Positions 11,626 through 24,277 are shown, numbered from the stretch's first letter. The stretch: DNA of 64,000 nt from Styela clava (GCF_964204865.1 NC_135262.1:13082001-13146000); one strand, 5' to 3'. A program made the numbers and translations. The notes: a model not told the origin generated them from the letters alone.

Positions 11626-12044
11626 GATTGAACAATCCAAGTTTTTGATTCTCATGTTAGAATGAGATCTGGAAAGACACGTTGTCATGAGGATATATTT
11701 ATTATATGAATCGAGAGCTGGCTTATTTTACTGTATCGCACTGATGCTGCTGTTCCTGTGTCTGCTGTGTATGGCCAAGGTTTCAAAAACTTACAGGCGA
11801 CGTACAGGCACATTCGCATTAAGATACTGTAATTGAACAGAATGTGCTGATTTTTTGAAATTACTGTACTTTCTTTGTTGTGGGGTTGCCGATATCTATA
11901 ATTTCAATTTTACGAAAATCGTGACCACCGAGTTTGCGATCCACGGAATTATGCTAATCGACCCATAGATCACTTACTGTTCAACATATAGTCAGTCGTT
12001 TAAGAATACAGTGCCTTTCTCTGAAACACATTTCCAAAATTTAT

Positions 12045-12193
12045 TTAATCTGTTGGTACTGCATAACTGACTTCAATCAAGTTGACTTTGGGTATAATAA
12101 GTTCATACTTCACCATTGTAACCACGTGGGTTACCTTAGGTCACCTTCAAAAATTTCCCAAACTATTTGCCTCTTAAGCTTCAAGCAATGCAG
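12045..12193 (-). CDS. Candidate last two exons of the array gene, copy B
   Basis: On the minus strand an exon at 12,135-12,193 (59 nt, after CCATTCCAG, before AAG|GTAACC) encodes LHCLKLKRQIVWEIFEGDL. It would splice over a 68-bp intron to 12,045-12,066, giving [S]YAVPTD and TAA, with AATAAA directly after. Phases agree (0 in, 2 out). A possible further exon upstream, the equivalent of 21,351-21,398 in copy C, encodes WKKQGTEADYRAVTSL and differs between B and C only by a silent CGG/CGA change. Its donor (CTG|GTTCT) is weak. I do not recognise the family. Confidence 0.35.
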
Positions 12194-13059
12194 CTGGAAT
12201 GGGGAATACATCCACTATCTTATGGTTTGATGCCTCTTCAATAAACCCTCAAATATTTATCTATCTTTAAATATAACAGTTGGTTCATTTTCTATGCAGT
12301 ATAAAATTAACTCGCAACTAAAACAGTGGTTCCGTAACTAAATTTTCCAATCTTTTTTATTAGAAATCAGAACCAGGGATGTCACTGCCCGATAATCAGC
12401 TTCGGTTCCTTGCTTCTTCCACTCCCCAGTAAAATTGCTTGATTATCTTTTTTCGTCATATTTTATGTGAAATCGATTTTCTACTGGTTGAAAAAAATAT
12501 ACTCCTAGCCTACTTGACTTAAAATGTTACTCAATGGCTCCCAGTGTGGAATCGAATCCAACGTTCTACCCGTTTGGGACTATAAATTTGAACTCACGTT
12601 ATACTTTCTTCGGTTTCAATTAGTGCAATATTAGGATGCACATTCCCTACGATCATCGGTGTCATTCGAAATATTGAATCTTATACTGTTTTATTGATCG
12701 AACGTAATAAAAATTACTAGAGACTTTTCAACAATAAATTTTATTGTCCCGTCACTCACAAATGAATAATTTTATTTATGCTATATAAATGTATGAGTTG
12801 TAACAATAATATTCATAAAGTTATCTGGAGACGTCGCTGGCTTTTGTATGTTTCTCTGTGGTGTTCGTGGTAATAATAGTTGAACTGCAAGCTTATATTA
12901 TTCTGAGATATTTTGTCATATGGCAGGTGGAGTCTGATAACGGCTACGATTAAATCTAAAAAAAATAAGAGGGATGAATAAGTGATATCATAATATGTGA
13001 ATTATTGAAAAGTTATGTAACAGAATTGTTTAAAAATATTGATAAATAACCAAAATTAC

Positions 13060-13626
13060 AAAAATGAGAAATTAAGTAAAGCATTCACAAATGAACATAA
13101 AAGCGATGAGGAATATGATCTCAATCACCAAATGGATATAGGGAAAGCCTCGACTATCCCATACCCAGAAAAAGCAGTGAATTTAGTTCAATTTCATTAT
13201 GATATTACTAGTCAAATGCTTGTTACAGACTTTATCAGGTATAGTATTGGTCATCTTCAACCGGCCAGATTATTCATTTCTCCATTCTTGTGCTTCAAAT
13301 TTAATTTTTCAATTCAAATTATTTTCTGTTCATTCAATTTTCAGTAATAATGGAACATTTTGCAACTCATTTTGATCATCAGAATCAAATATTTAAATTG
13401 TTTTTCGTGGGAAAATTCATTTATATATATTCGTGTTCGTTTCTGCTTTTGTATATAAACTATCGGTTCTATTTATCTACAGTTTTGTTGTGTTACCTTG
13501 CGTCCTACACGTAGCTGACATATTTCTGACATCTGGCAATGTTTCAGTTATATAATGAGGAGTTTTGTTTACAGTCCATTTTTAGATAAGCACGATGAGA
13601 TTTTTCAGAACTCAAATATATGTTAA
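13060..13626 (+). CDS. Candidate two-exon plus-strand coding segment, copy B
   Basis: The open stretch to 13,238 encodes an acidic peptide including EHKSDEEYDLNHQMDIGKAS and ends at the donor CAG|GTATAG in phase 2. A strong acceptor (GTTTCAG at 13,541-13,547) then begins a 79-nt segment in matching phase that encodes YIMRSFVYSPFLDKHDEIFQ before a TAA. Copy C keeps both parts with conservative changes (Ser/Asn, Val/Ile). Copy A has lost the first part by a deletion. I recognise no family. A frame-compatible pair at conserved positions is suggestive only. Confidence 0.3.
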
Positions 13627-14197
13627 TTATATTAAATGTTGGAGGTACCCAAATCAAAAGGCGATTAGTCAGAAGTAGGCTACATTTGAAAAGTGACAAC
13701 AATTTTGGTATATTTTCAAGTATTTGATACTTCCAAATCATCAGGAATGTTTGATCCCTGCATCAGATGTTTTTTCTATTGAGTAGTGGAAGGTTAGGAC
13801 ACATTGTTTTTTTTGCACCTTTGATACCCATAATCTACACATTTATTTGACATTGTAGAGCTAATGTAGAGAGGGGTAAATGTAGTTTTTTTTCAGCGAC
13901 TCCGAATTTCCCGAGCGACACACATTTTACCACCAAAATACTTTGAATAACGTTTGTCAAGTGTTCCAGTTATAATTCCGGCCAAAGGCGAATTAATTAC
14001 TTTTTCGAATCTGAATCACTCTAAACATATTTTTGAATTTAGAAGATATTCCATATTGGGCCATGGGCCAAAAGTTGGCCCACTGTCGAATTGTGCCCAG
14101 GGGAGCATGTCCCACGACAACCCGGTCCATTGTTCAATTTGGCGATCCTCAACAAAAAATCATTTTCATGCTATACAATAAGTGTTGTAATCATTAC

Positions 14198-14464
14198 CTT
14201 GTTCTTTTTGGTGAGTTTTCGCTAGCGCTTCCAGCCACATATCTACGAAGCGCAGGCCGAGAAAATGATCCATTCTTTCTCGGTAGGCTGTTGTGAATGG
14301 AAATAAAAAAAAGTCTGATAAAGCTATGTTCTAACGTGATTAAGGCTTGTGTTAATTTCACACAGTCGACATGATCAATGCTTTTTACCAACAGCTACTG
14401 AGTTGAAATATAGTAATCTCCCATGCTCGGTATATCTTCAAACCCTGAATCCGAAATATTTACC
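14198..14464 (-). CDS. Candidate exons of the array gene, copy B
   Basis: These are equivalents of the copy A segments: a 70-nt segment at 14,395-14,464 and a 90-nt segment at 14,198-14,287, both with the same splice-like edges. A further open segment follows after a 50-bp putative intron (GTAATG..GTTGAG). Joined in phase it would continue IAKLNNGPGCRGTCSPGHNS and soon reach a stop. The other open frame of that segment does not match the splice phase. The product is unrecognised. Confidence 0.3.
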
Positions 14465-15982
14465 CTACGATGCCACATAGTCGCTCACCACGACTCAACC
14501 TCGCCCGTTAAACGTGCGGTTGACATCGCGAGCTAATAAAGGCGATGCAATCTTGCATGGCGTCAACCCGACATACTTACCTTGCGATGTTATTCTAATT
14601 TACTCTCATATAATATTTGTAGTTACCACTTGAACCCTTCAAATTTAGTTTAAAGCTTTTAGTGCCTGAAGCTCAATAAACAGGCTAGAGAACATCCCAG
14701 ACCAAAATAACATTTCTGATAAATAATATTTGCCACATTAACATGGAAAATAAGTTTGCAATTAAAGTTAAATAGGTAAAAACCAGCAATGGAAACTGAA
14801 ATATACTTTGTTAATGCAGCAATTGTGTCTATTTTTTTTAAATATGACGAATAAAAGAAGCATTTTACGTAATTTTTTGGCAAAATAATATGATACGGCG
14901 TTTGTATTTTTTGCTAAAAGATCATTAAATGATATTCAAGATTTGAAAAATAATTACTCACGTTTTGCATGCACAGGGACAACGTTGACAAAATTTACCT
15001 CGTACGCGGGGACTACCTGGAAAATATTTTAAACATTATTTTATAATGTTGCGTTTGTTACATTTTCAAAAGTAAATGCTCAATTTCCTGAACTCTTTTA
15101 TAGCTTGACTTCTTAATTGCGGAAACATTGCTGTTGGAATCAAAAAGTGATATAAACAAAATGTTTGGGGTATCCATGCGCGACATTCAAATATCCCATC
15201 ACGTGATTTACCTAAATTATTCACGTTAAATTCTCAGTTGCAGCCATCAAAGTTGTATTAACTTGGATGGCATTCAAAATTCATGACATTTTATTTCTAG
15301 GTACATATCTACAACAGTTTTACACGCAAAGAGTCTATTAGCTTTTGCAAATCTTAATCAGAATGCTTTTATTCTACTTCAGCAATAAAAAATTGCAGAG
15401 AAATTAATAATTTTATCACAGAGGATAAAATCAAGACAAGAATATTTATATATCAATAATCATGACCAATAGAAGAAGTTACAGAGTCGTCGAGTCGACA
15501 AACTGTGAAGTAATATTTACTTATCACCTAAAAATATTTCATATTCGCAACTGTAATCTGGTTCCAATAGCTTGAATCAGACTAAACCATACCTATATTA
15601 TCAAGTCGTATATATATATAGCACGATGTATTGATATTACAAAACATGCACTAAGTCGTATTCACATATACAATATTACTAATAAGCAAAATTGTTGGCG
15701 TAAATCGCGGATCTCTTTCGATAGAATCTGCTAAATTCATGAGAAGAGTCAGTTTTCAGTCTCTCATATTAACCGACTTCAGGGTTTTTGTCAAAACTTA
15801 TTATGATTGTTATGTCGTCACTGAGGATCACGACTGCTGATAAACAAATATAACAAATGTTTCATTCGCTTCATTCTCATTATGAATGCAAAAAATATTT
15901 TCTAATGTAATTCAAAACATAGTCTTTAAAATGATTGCCAAAACTAAAATATTGAAGTGACATAAAACTAGTTGTTTCTTAC

Positions 15983-16190
15983 CATTTCCAATTATGGTTG
16001 ATCTAGCGTCTTTGAACCATGATGTCATATTTAGATGTGCACGAGGTAGTGTAGTTCGATTTTGCACATAGTTCTGCGATTCCTTGTGTGCCCATAATGT
16101 TATGTTTTGAAAACCAGACGGTTCCAGTTGACAGTGAACAACGTTGATTAGAGTTACAAAAGTCAAAAATAGCACAGTCACTCCAGTCAT
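15983..16190 (-). CDS. Signal-peptide exon of an unrecognised secreted protein, copy B
   Basis: This is the 208-nt equivalent of 7271-7478, with the same ATG, the same signal peptide and the donor ATG|GTAAGA. A few residues differ from copy A (for example Glu to Pro just after the predicted cleavage region, and Arg to Gln). Downstream the exon 3 equivalent shares the copy A one-base loss, so the copy B reading frame is probably interrupted too. Confidence 0.5.
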
Positions 16191-16983
16191 TTTCTTTTTT
16201 TAGAAACATTTATTTATAATATAATGTTTTCTAAACAGAATTAGTTGATATATTTTGTATTTTCGTGTCCGGTAAATTCGTCGCAGAAAATATCGCCGTC
16301 GCCGCATGAAAAATCGCCGCAAGAGCATTTTACTGTAAAACAAGTATTTGTGATAAAAACAGTTCGGTTTATAGAGTCAGGGTATGCTGTTAAATGGCGA
16401 ATCTTTTTCAAATGCGGCGAAATTTCCTGGGCGAGATTTTCTACGGCGAAATTTTCTGCGATGAATTTTCCTAGAACCCTAAATTTTGCCCTGAATGAAC
16501 CTCGATTTCACAGCAATTAAATGCAAAGCGGAAAACGACAAACGGTTTGAACGAATTTCCACATACTAAATACACGTAACCCTTTTTCTAATTGCTCGAT
16601 AACAAGAGAAAAAATATTATAGATTTAAAATTATATTTTCGAGACTTGACGCCAATGCAAAGTAAACACTTGTATAAAGTATAAAAGCACTAGCCTGGCC
16701 GATTGAAAAAAGAGTTTTGGTGGCAATAAATCGCTTACGTGACCCAACCACAGTAAACAATTCCCATGGTGATAACAGAGTAAGCTAACTACCGGTATAT
16801 TCGCTATCGGTCAGATTAGGATAAGAGCGGAAACTCTACAGAGGGCTACCACATTCAAGTGTTCACACAAAATGGATATACGAAGTCCCTTACAGAGAAA
16901 GTACATTAAATACAGCTTATATGTGGGATATCGTAAACATTATTTAAACTACCGTCCACATTGAGTGAGGGAAACACAACTAA

Positions 16984-17130
16984 ATGAACCAGCATATCCA
17001 CTTGAGCTCCAACCTACATCTCTCGCACGAAGTAATCAGTAATGTGGAGCTCTTGCGTTCTGTTAGGCAAGTGTCCATCCACCTAATCGAGGAACAGTAC
17101 CCTTCAAAGCAAACCATATCCGAGATAGGC
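16984..17130 (+). CDS. Candidate plus-strand exon, copy B
   Basis: This is the 49-codon equivalent of 8316-8468, ending at the same GGC|GTAAGT donor. It lacks two codons (CATCAC) relative to copy A, which preserves the frame. The function is unknown and the coding status uncertain. Confidence 0.25.
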
Positions 17131-17894
17131 GTAAGTTTTGTCACAAAATTTTCAATCATACGATTTCTACAAGCGGGATCAGTACTACGCACCACAAAAA
17201 GTTTATTCCCATTGGTTTATTTTATGGAAGTGACCATGAATATGTAAGTTTAAATACATTTGCCGTAACATTTTTCCAGTGCGAAACTGATTTCTCTGTA
17301 AGCTTAGACCGATTTTAATCGAATTGGTTATTTAATCTCCGGATTTGCAAATGTAAACACATTTTCGATCATGGTACTTTCCACAATGTGAATGCGATAG
17401 CAAGCAATAAATTGCGTCTCCCTTCGTTTCCGCGGTATATATTTACCGTGAAAATGAAAATAACACAAATAGAATACTGAATGAACAAAATCTCAAATTT
17501 AGACGCCCACGAGTCTGAGAAAAATAGAACCGTCTCACTACAAGTTTATTGAACCTTAGGAATCGAATGAAAATCGCTTTTTAATCACTAGTCGGTGGTT
17601 CTTGACCTTTTATGGTCCATAGCCCCCATCCCCCATCCGAAGAATTCAAAAACGCGAAAACGAGGTAATGTTTACGCCTGAAAATCTGTCTGCGTGAGAA
17701 AAGTGTCCGAGCGGATGCGAAAAGGGGCATTGTTACGTCACTTATCGCATTTTGCTGATTAGCCAATGTCACGAAGTAAACGAGGAAGTCGGTGCTCGGA
17801 GAAACATCCATTGAAAAGACATGCAAACCAGTGACGCGTAACGGCTTTCTATTTAGGCTTCTCTGCTTTCGCAAGACAAAATATAGAACACCGT

Positions 17895-18230
17895 GGATAG
17901 GATAGGATTTACATACTTATCCCGGGGGAGAGGAACGCCGATAACACGGCTTATCCATATGGCGAACCACGGCCTCTCGTCCGGTTACCATTCCGAGTTG
18001 GGTATGGGATTAGTTATATTGTTTGTTTTCGGAAGCATGGACTTGGTGGTGGAGGAAGCCGTAACCGACCAGCGGTTACGTGAACCACCCAACGACGGCT
18101 AGGAGCGCAGAAATGCTCTCGCACAAATCCCTGCATGGGATTCGAACCTGCGAACCCACGCAGAGTAATTAGAGGTGCGGTGGCGAGCGTATTTCTAACG
18201 CTTAGCCCGTTGAGCCACACCGCCGCGCCA
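17895..18230 (-). mobile_element. tRNA-derived SINE (family 1), full-length, copy B
   Basis: This is the most complete copy. The head lies at 18,230 on the minus strand, the A box TGGCTCAACGG at 18,207-18,217 and the B box GGTTCGAATCC at 18,138-18,148. The body contains a conserved ..GGTTACGGCTTCCTCC.. block, and the end is a TCCTATCCTATCC tail. RNA polymerase III boxes and a short simple tail identify a SINE. Eight more copies or fragments occur in this window. Confidence 0.9.
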
Positions 18231-18491
18231 GGGATTTGTTCAAAAAGAATTGTGTTAATTAAAACAATTGTTTTAAATCAGGTTCTGCCTGTTTTGTTCA
18301 AAATGGCTGTACTATTTGATTTTTTTGTATTAAATAGGTTGAAGAAAAATGGATGTAAAAACTTGCCAAGCGCTTCTTATTTGCAATAAATCTTTCAAAA
18401 CGCCACAAATATCGACAGAGGCTCATGCACACCTTCTCAAGCTGTAGTTCAGTGGTTGGCCCAGTAAGGCGCAACCGATAAGCCATTACGT

Positions 18492-19035
18492 CAGGGGTCG
18501 GGAACCCATGGCTCGCGAGCCATATATGGCTCTTCTGGTGACGGCATATGGCTCCCAGAAAAATCTAATATTCTAAGACTAAGCTTACTATTGTTACGAA
18601 ATTTCAAACACTTTTATAGCCAATTTTGGCAGAAAATTCCCAATACGTTTGAGAACGCGCGCCCAGCACATGTCTATGATATGTAAGATAATCACCAGAC
18701 AGGCATTGTGACAAACAAGGGGATTCTGGAACATATATTGTGACATCACAAAGCGATAGAGTTTTAAAAACACTACGGAGATGCCTAAACGAAAAAGGGT
18801 GATGAGTACCGTAGATTTCAACTTGGGCTGCAAGTGAGCAACCGTTCAAGGCCCGCAGCGACTACATGCAGCATCAGAAATCTCATTAAATGTATATTGA
18901 CATTGTATGTGTTGACTTTTGAGTAAACATTTCAGGCCTGATTAAGTGAAGAAATGTTATATGGCTCGCACGGAAATGCAATTGAAAATATGTATATTTT
19001 ATGGCTCTCTTGACCAAAAAGGTTCCCGACCCCTG
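18492..19035. mobile_element. Non-autonomous hAT-like element, 544 bp, in copy B
   Basis: It has perfect 15-bp terminal inverted repeats, CAGGGGTCGGGAACC and GGTTCCCGACCCCTG. The flanking 8-bp duplication CATTACGT lies at 18,484-18,491 and 19,036-19,043. Copy A has the uninterrupted site (..CTATTACGTGAAAGACC) near 9,787. It has no transposase frame. It inserted after the A/B duplication, or was lost cleanly from copy A. Confidence 0.9.
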
Positions 19036-20218
19036 CATTACGTGAAAGACCCTGCTGCGATAAAACCACCTTATGAAATGCGATCGAATAAATGAGTTTG
19101 TATAACCTTGAAGGATTCAACACTTCAACTTTAAAAACAAAGTATGCTAAGCATAAATTAACCGAACAGTATTAACCGTAATGATGCCTTCATTTTATAA
19201 GAAAAATGTCAATACATGTACTCGAAATCCATATTATGGCGTCATAACAGATTAGTTGTGGCGTCTTTGCACCAGAGGAATCTTACAATTAACATAGGCT
19301 AGGCTAGGGTGTCCCATCGTTTATATTAGTAGATTACCGCCGATATAAGCATATTCTTCATTATCGCAACCCACTCGTTTTGCCAAAGGGCTGCCTGCAC
19401 TAGATCTAATTGCTTTTGTAGTAGGATCGTGAGATAATTTTCATGATTTTTCTTACTCAAAACGTCTCTCTGATATCTCGGCTAAACATTCCGGGTAAAG
19501 TCTTATGACTTTGGTGGAGATACAAACGTGGCGGTAAATGTAAAAGTCAAAATAAAAAATTTTACTCACATTTTTGAAATTATAAACATGATGTTTTTTT
19601 AGAATTGATAAAAAACAAAACCCTGACCGTGGACCATAAATCCATATAATGAAAATAAAAAAACTGATGGATATTCTATTGTGACCACAGGCGTTTAATA
19701 TGTTTTAGGGTTGCGCGTAGATCGCCTGTCTTCGCCAGACGGCGTTTGGTGAATATTTCGCGCGTCCTATTTCAAACTTCCTTTAATCCGTAGCCAACCG
19801 GCTATCACCATGCCGCGTTGCTCGCTCTTCATTGTTTCATAAATCAGCTAGCTGTTCGAAGGAGAGAAACAAATGTAACGAAACTCTCGCCGTCACGAAT
19901 GTCCTAAGCCCAGTAAAAATATTTGCATCCCGTTGCCCTACATAAACGTGATGAATCTGAACGAAATATAGCGAGAACAAAATGGAATTTTGACAGTCTA
20001 GAAACAACATGAATATAGAAAATAAACGAACGACAGTTGTATGCCAAACAAATGTCGAGTGTGTCGCGAAATATCAATCACATTGTTTCCTAAGTGCCCG
20101 CATTTGGAAATAAAACGATAAAAATCGTACCTTAAATTGTAACCCATTCATATACACGAATAAAGCATAAATTTCCCGTCTCAATCGGGAAATTGTTTTC
20201 ATCTTGGGTCAATTAAGT

Positions 20219-20602
20219 CAGTGGTGACCAAACTGGGGGCCGCGACCGCTGGTGAGGTCGCTTGAATAGTGTTCGGGGCGGCCTAACTTCCGGCACACAC
20301 AAGTACCTTGGATTTGAATGCAAGTAAGTGAAATTTTCTTTTTCTAGCTTGGGGATTGTTCATAATTCGAGTCGAAACCAAAGGTGGGAGATTTTTTTAA
20401 TACTTCTTGGAAATTCTAGCAAATTTAACTCAATATTTCCACCATTTTTTTATCAAAAGGTATAAGCAAGCAAAATACGTTTGAATTACCGTACAGGAAA
20501 ATGTGCCTTTTAGTATAAATCTTGCAAAAAAAACTGCAATTCGTTATGAATACTCATGTGCCGCATTGGAGATCACTGAGAGTCGCGAGTTTGACAGCCG
20601 TG
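20219..20602. mobile_element. hAT-like element, copy C counterpart of 11,241-11,625
   Basis: It has the same ends as the copy B element, at the B/C junction of the array. Its presence at both internal junctions shows that it belongs to the repeating unit. Confidence 0.5.
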
Positions 20603-21021
20603 GATTAAACAATCCAAATTTTTGATTCTCATGTTAGAATGAGATCTGGAAAGACACGTTGTCATGAGGATATATTTAATATATGAATCGAGAGCTGGCT
20701 TATTTTACTGTATCGCACTGATGCTGCTGTTCCTGTGTCTGCTGTGTATGGCCAAGGTTTCAAAAACTTACAGGCGACGTACAGGCACATTCGCATTAAG
20801 ATACTGTAATTAAACAGAATGTGCTGATTTTTTGAAATTACTGTACTTTCTTTGTTGTGGGGTTGCCGATATCTATATTTTCAATTTTACGAAAATCGTG
20901 ACCGCCGAGTTTGCGATCCACTGAATTATGCTAATCGACCCATAGATCACTTACTGTTCAACATATAGTCAGTCGTTTAAGAATGCAGTACCTTTCTCTG
21001 AAACACATTTCCAAAATTTAT

Positions 21022-21398
21022 TTAATCTGTTGGTACTGCATAACTGACTTCAATCAAGTTGACTTTGGGTATAATAAGTTCATACTTCACCATTGTAACC
21101 ACGTGGGTTACCTTAGGTCACCTTCAAAAATTTCCCAAACTATTTGCCTCTTAAGCTTCAAGCAATGCAGCTGGAATGGGGAATACATCAACTATCTTTT
21201 GGTTTGATGCCTCTTCAATAAACCCTCAAATATTTATCTATCTTTAAATATAACAGTTGGTTCATTTTCTATGCAGTATAAAATTAACTCGCAACTAAAA
21301 CAGTGGTTCCGTAACTAAATTTTCCAATCTTTTTTATTAGAAATTAGAACCAGGGATGTCACTGCTCGATAATCAGCTTCGGTTCCTTGCTTCTTCCA
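21022..21398 (-). CDS. Candidate last exons of the array gene, copy C
   Basis: In minus-strand order: 21,351-21,398 (48 nt, WKKQGTEADYRAVTSL), 21,112-21,170 (59 nt, LHCLKLKRQIVWEIFEGDL) and 21,022-21,043 (22 nt, [S]YAVPTD and stop), then AATAAA. Phases agree across all three. Most differences from copy B are silent (CGA for CGG; CTA for CTG in the read-through part). The first exon has a poor donor sequence, so the link between the first and second is weaker than that between the second and third. Confidence 0.35.
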
Positions 21399-22044
21399 CT
21401 CCCCAGTAAAATTGCTTGATTATCTTTTTTCTTCATATTTTATGTGAAATCGATTTTCTACTGGTTGAAAAAAATATACTCCTAGCCTACTTGACTTAAA
21501 ATGTTACTCAATGGCTCCCAGTGTGAAATCGAATCCAACGTTCTACCCGTTTGGGACTATAAATTTGAACTCACGTTATACTTTCTTCGGTTTCAATTAG
21601 TGCAATATTAGGACGCACATTTCCTACGATCATCGGTGTCATTCGAAATATTGAATCTTATACTGTTTTATTGATCGAACGTAATAAAAATTACTAGAGA
21701 CTTTTCAACAATAAATTTTATTGTCCCGTCACTCACAAATGAATAATTTTATTTATGCTATATAAATCTGTGAGTTGTAACAATAATATTTATAAAATTA
21801 TCTGGAGACGTCGCTGGCTTTTGTATGTTTCTCTGTGGTGTTCGTGGTAATAATAGTTGAACTGCAAGCTTATATTATTCTGAGATATTTTGTCATATGG
21901 CAGGTGGAGTCTGATAACGGCTACGATTAAATCTAAAAAAAATAAGAGGGATGAATAAGTGATATCATAATATGTGAATTATTGAAAAGTTATGTAACAG
22001 AATTGTTTAAAAATATTAATAAATAACCAAAATTACAAAAATGA

Positions 22045-22628
22045 GAAATTAAGTAAAGCATTCACAAATGAACATAAAAGCAATGAGGAATATGATCTCA
22101 ATCACCAAATGGATATAGGGAAAGCCTCGACTATCCCATACCCAGAAAAAGCAGTGAATTTAGTTCAATTTCATTATGATATTACTAGTCAAATGCTCAT
22201 TACAGACTTTATCAGGTATAGTATTGGTCATCGTCAACCGGCCAGATTATTCATTTCTCCATTCTTGTGCTTCAAATTTAATTTTTCAATTCAAATTATT
22301 TTCTGTTCATTCAATTTTCAGTAATAATGGAACATTTTGCAACTCATTTTGATCATCAGAATCAAGTATTTCACTACAGAAATTTTTAAAGTGTTTTTCG
22401 TGGGAAAATTCATTTATATATATTCGTGTTCGTTTCTGCTTTTGTATATAAACTATCGGTTCTACTTATCTACAGTTTTGTTGTGTTACCTTGCGTCCTA
22501 CACGTAGCTGACATATTTCTAACATCTGGCAATGTTTCAGTTATATAATGAGGAGTTTTGTTTACAGTCCATTTTTAGATAAGCACGATGAGATTTTTCG
22601 GAACTCAAATATATGTTATTTATATTAA
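22045..22628 (+). CDS. Candidate two-exon plus-strand coding segment, copy C
   Basis: This is the counterpart of 13,060-13,626. The first part ends at CAG|GTATAG (22,215); the second begins after GTTTCAG at 22,541. Relative to copy B the first part has Ser to Asn and Val to Ile changes plus one silent change. In copy C the second part runs three codons longer because the first stop is altered. Confidence 0.3.
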
Positions 22629-23200
22629 ATGTTGGAGGTACCCAAATCAAAAGGCGATTAGTCAGAAGTAGGCTACATTTGGAAAATGACAACAATTTTG
22701 GTATATTTTCAATTGTAATTTGTATTTGATACTTCCAAATCATCAAGAATGTTTGATCCCTGCATCCGATATTTTTTTCTATTGAGTAGTGGAAGGTTAG
22801 GACACATTGTTTCTTTTGCACCTTTGATACCCATAATCTACACATTTATTTGACATTGTAGAGCTAATGCAGAGAGGGGTAAATGTAGTTTTTATTCAGC
22901 GACTGAGAATTTCCAGAGCGACACACATTTTACCACCAAAATACTTTGAATAACGTTTGTCAAGTGTTCAAGTTATAATTCCGGCCAAAGGCGAAATATT
23001 TACTTTTTCGAATCTGAATCACTCTGAAGATATTTTTGACTTTAGAAGATATTCCATATTGAGCCATGGGCCAAAAGTTGGCCCACTGTCGAATTGTGCC
23101 CAGTGGAGCATGTCCCACGACAACCCGGTCCATTGTTCAATTTGGCGATCCTCAACAAAAAATCATTTTCATGCTATACAATAAGTGTTGTAATCATTAC

Positions 23201-23468
23201 CTTGTTCTTTTTGGTGAGTTTTCGCTAGCGCTTCCAGCCACATATCTCCGAAGTGCAGGCCGAGAAAATGATCCATTCTTTCTCGGTAGGCTGTTGTGAA
23301 TGAAAATTAAAAAAAAGGCTGAAAAAGCTATGTTCTAACGTGATTAAGGCTTGTGTTAATTTCACACAGTCGACATGATCAATGCTTATTACCAACAGCT
23401 ACTGAGTTGAAATATAGTAATCTCCCATGCTCGGTATATCTTCAAACCATGAATCCGAAATATTTACC
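23201..23468 (-). CDS. Candidate exons of the array gene, copy C
   Basis: A 70-nt segment at 23,399-23,468 encodes VNISDSWFEDIPSMGDYYIS then TQ and a stop. A 90-nt segment at 23,201-23,290 matches copies A and B in length and edges. A candidate upstream segment near 23,586-23,690 encodes GSSGNYKYYMGVNQNNIA and ends at AAG|GTATGT in phase 2, which fits the entry phase of both. In copy A that upstream segment contains a stop. Confidence 0.3.
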
Positions 23469-23849
23469 CTACGATGCCACATAGTCGCTCACCACGACAC
23501 AATCTCGCCCGCTAAACGTGCGGTTGACAGCGCGAGCTAATAAAGGCGATGCAATCTTGCATGGCGGCAACCCGACATACATACCTTGCGATATTATTCT
23601 GATTTACTCCCATATAATATTTGTAGTTACCACTTGAACCCTTCAAATTTAGTTTAAAGATTTTAGTAAACAGGCTAAATAACATCCCAGACCGAAATAA
23701 CATTTCTGATAAATAATATAATAAAAATATTTACTCACGTTTTGCATGCACAGGGACAACGTTGACAAAATTTACTTCGTACGCGGGGGCTACCTGGAAA
23801 ATATTTTAAACCCGTCATTATTTTATAATGTTGCCGTTTATTACATTTT

Positions 23850-24042
23850 TAAAAGTAAATGCTCAATTTCCTGAACTCTTTTATAGCTTCATTATTCAAA
23901 TATACAATTTTTGACTTCTTAATTGCGGAAACATTGCTGTTGGAATCAAAAAGTGATATAAACAAAATGTTTGGGGTATCCATTTCTAGGTACATATCTA
24001 CAACAGTTTTTACAAGCAAAGAGTCTATTAGCTCTTGCAAAT
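23850..24042 (-). CDS. Candidate exon 3 of the array gene, copy C
   Basis: After the acceptor ATTAAG at 24,043 the minus strand is open for about 60 codons. It encodes LQELIDSLLVKTVVDMYLEM and continues with IKKSKIVYLNNEAIKEF. Entry phase 1 fits the preceding 78-nt exon. Copies A and B have one T fewer here, which gives an early stop, and about 119 extra bases within the segment. Copy C therefore looks like the intact version, or a rearranged one. I could not identify a convincing donor, so the exon end is unresolved. Confidence 0.3.
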
Positions 24043-24199
24043 CTTAATCAGAATGCTTTTATTCTACTTCAGCAATAAAAAATTGCAGAGAAATTAAAAA
24101 TTTTATCACAGAAGATAAAATCAAGACAAGGATATTTATATATCAATAATCATGACCAATAAAAGAAGTTACATCAAAATACAAATTGGTACTTAGTAC

Positions 24200-24277
24200 C
24201 TGAACTCTTTTCCAATCGTCTCTCAATCTCTTCAATCGGAGGTAAATTAACAATCGGATTCCCGTCGAGTCGACTAA
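24200..24277 (-). CDS. Candidate symmetric exon 2a of the array gene (copy C only)
   Basis: This is a 78-nt segment between ACAG and CAG|GTACTAAG, phase 1 at both ends. It encodes SRLDGNPIVNLPPIEEIERR followed by LEKSS. Because it is symmetric (26 codons) it can be included, skipped or repeated without breaking the frame. Copies A and B retain only its first few codons (..GTCGACTCGACG). The Leu/Asn/Pro-rich start is reminiscent of a leucine-rich repeat, but one short exon is too little to assign a fold. Confidence 0.4.

Larger units (their letters stand above)
11366..20343. repeat. Tandem unit, copy B (8,978 bp)
   Basis: This is the second direct copy. Matching landmarks in copies B and C (CTAGCTTGGGGATTG at 11,366 and 20,344) are 8,978 bp apart. 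It keeps the sequence lost from copy A, carries a 544-bp hAT insertion at 18,492-19,035 that copy A lacks, and holds the intact empty site for the copy A hAT insertion at about 14,181-14,195. Confidence 0.9.

Noticed and set aside
13544-13741. 65-codon minus-strand frame present in all three copies
   Set aside because: It lies opposite the better-supported plus-strand exon and is a shadow of it.
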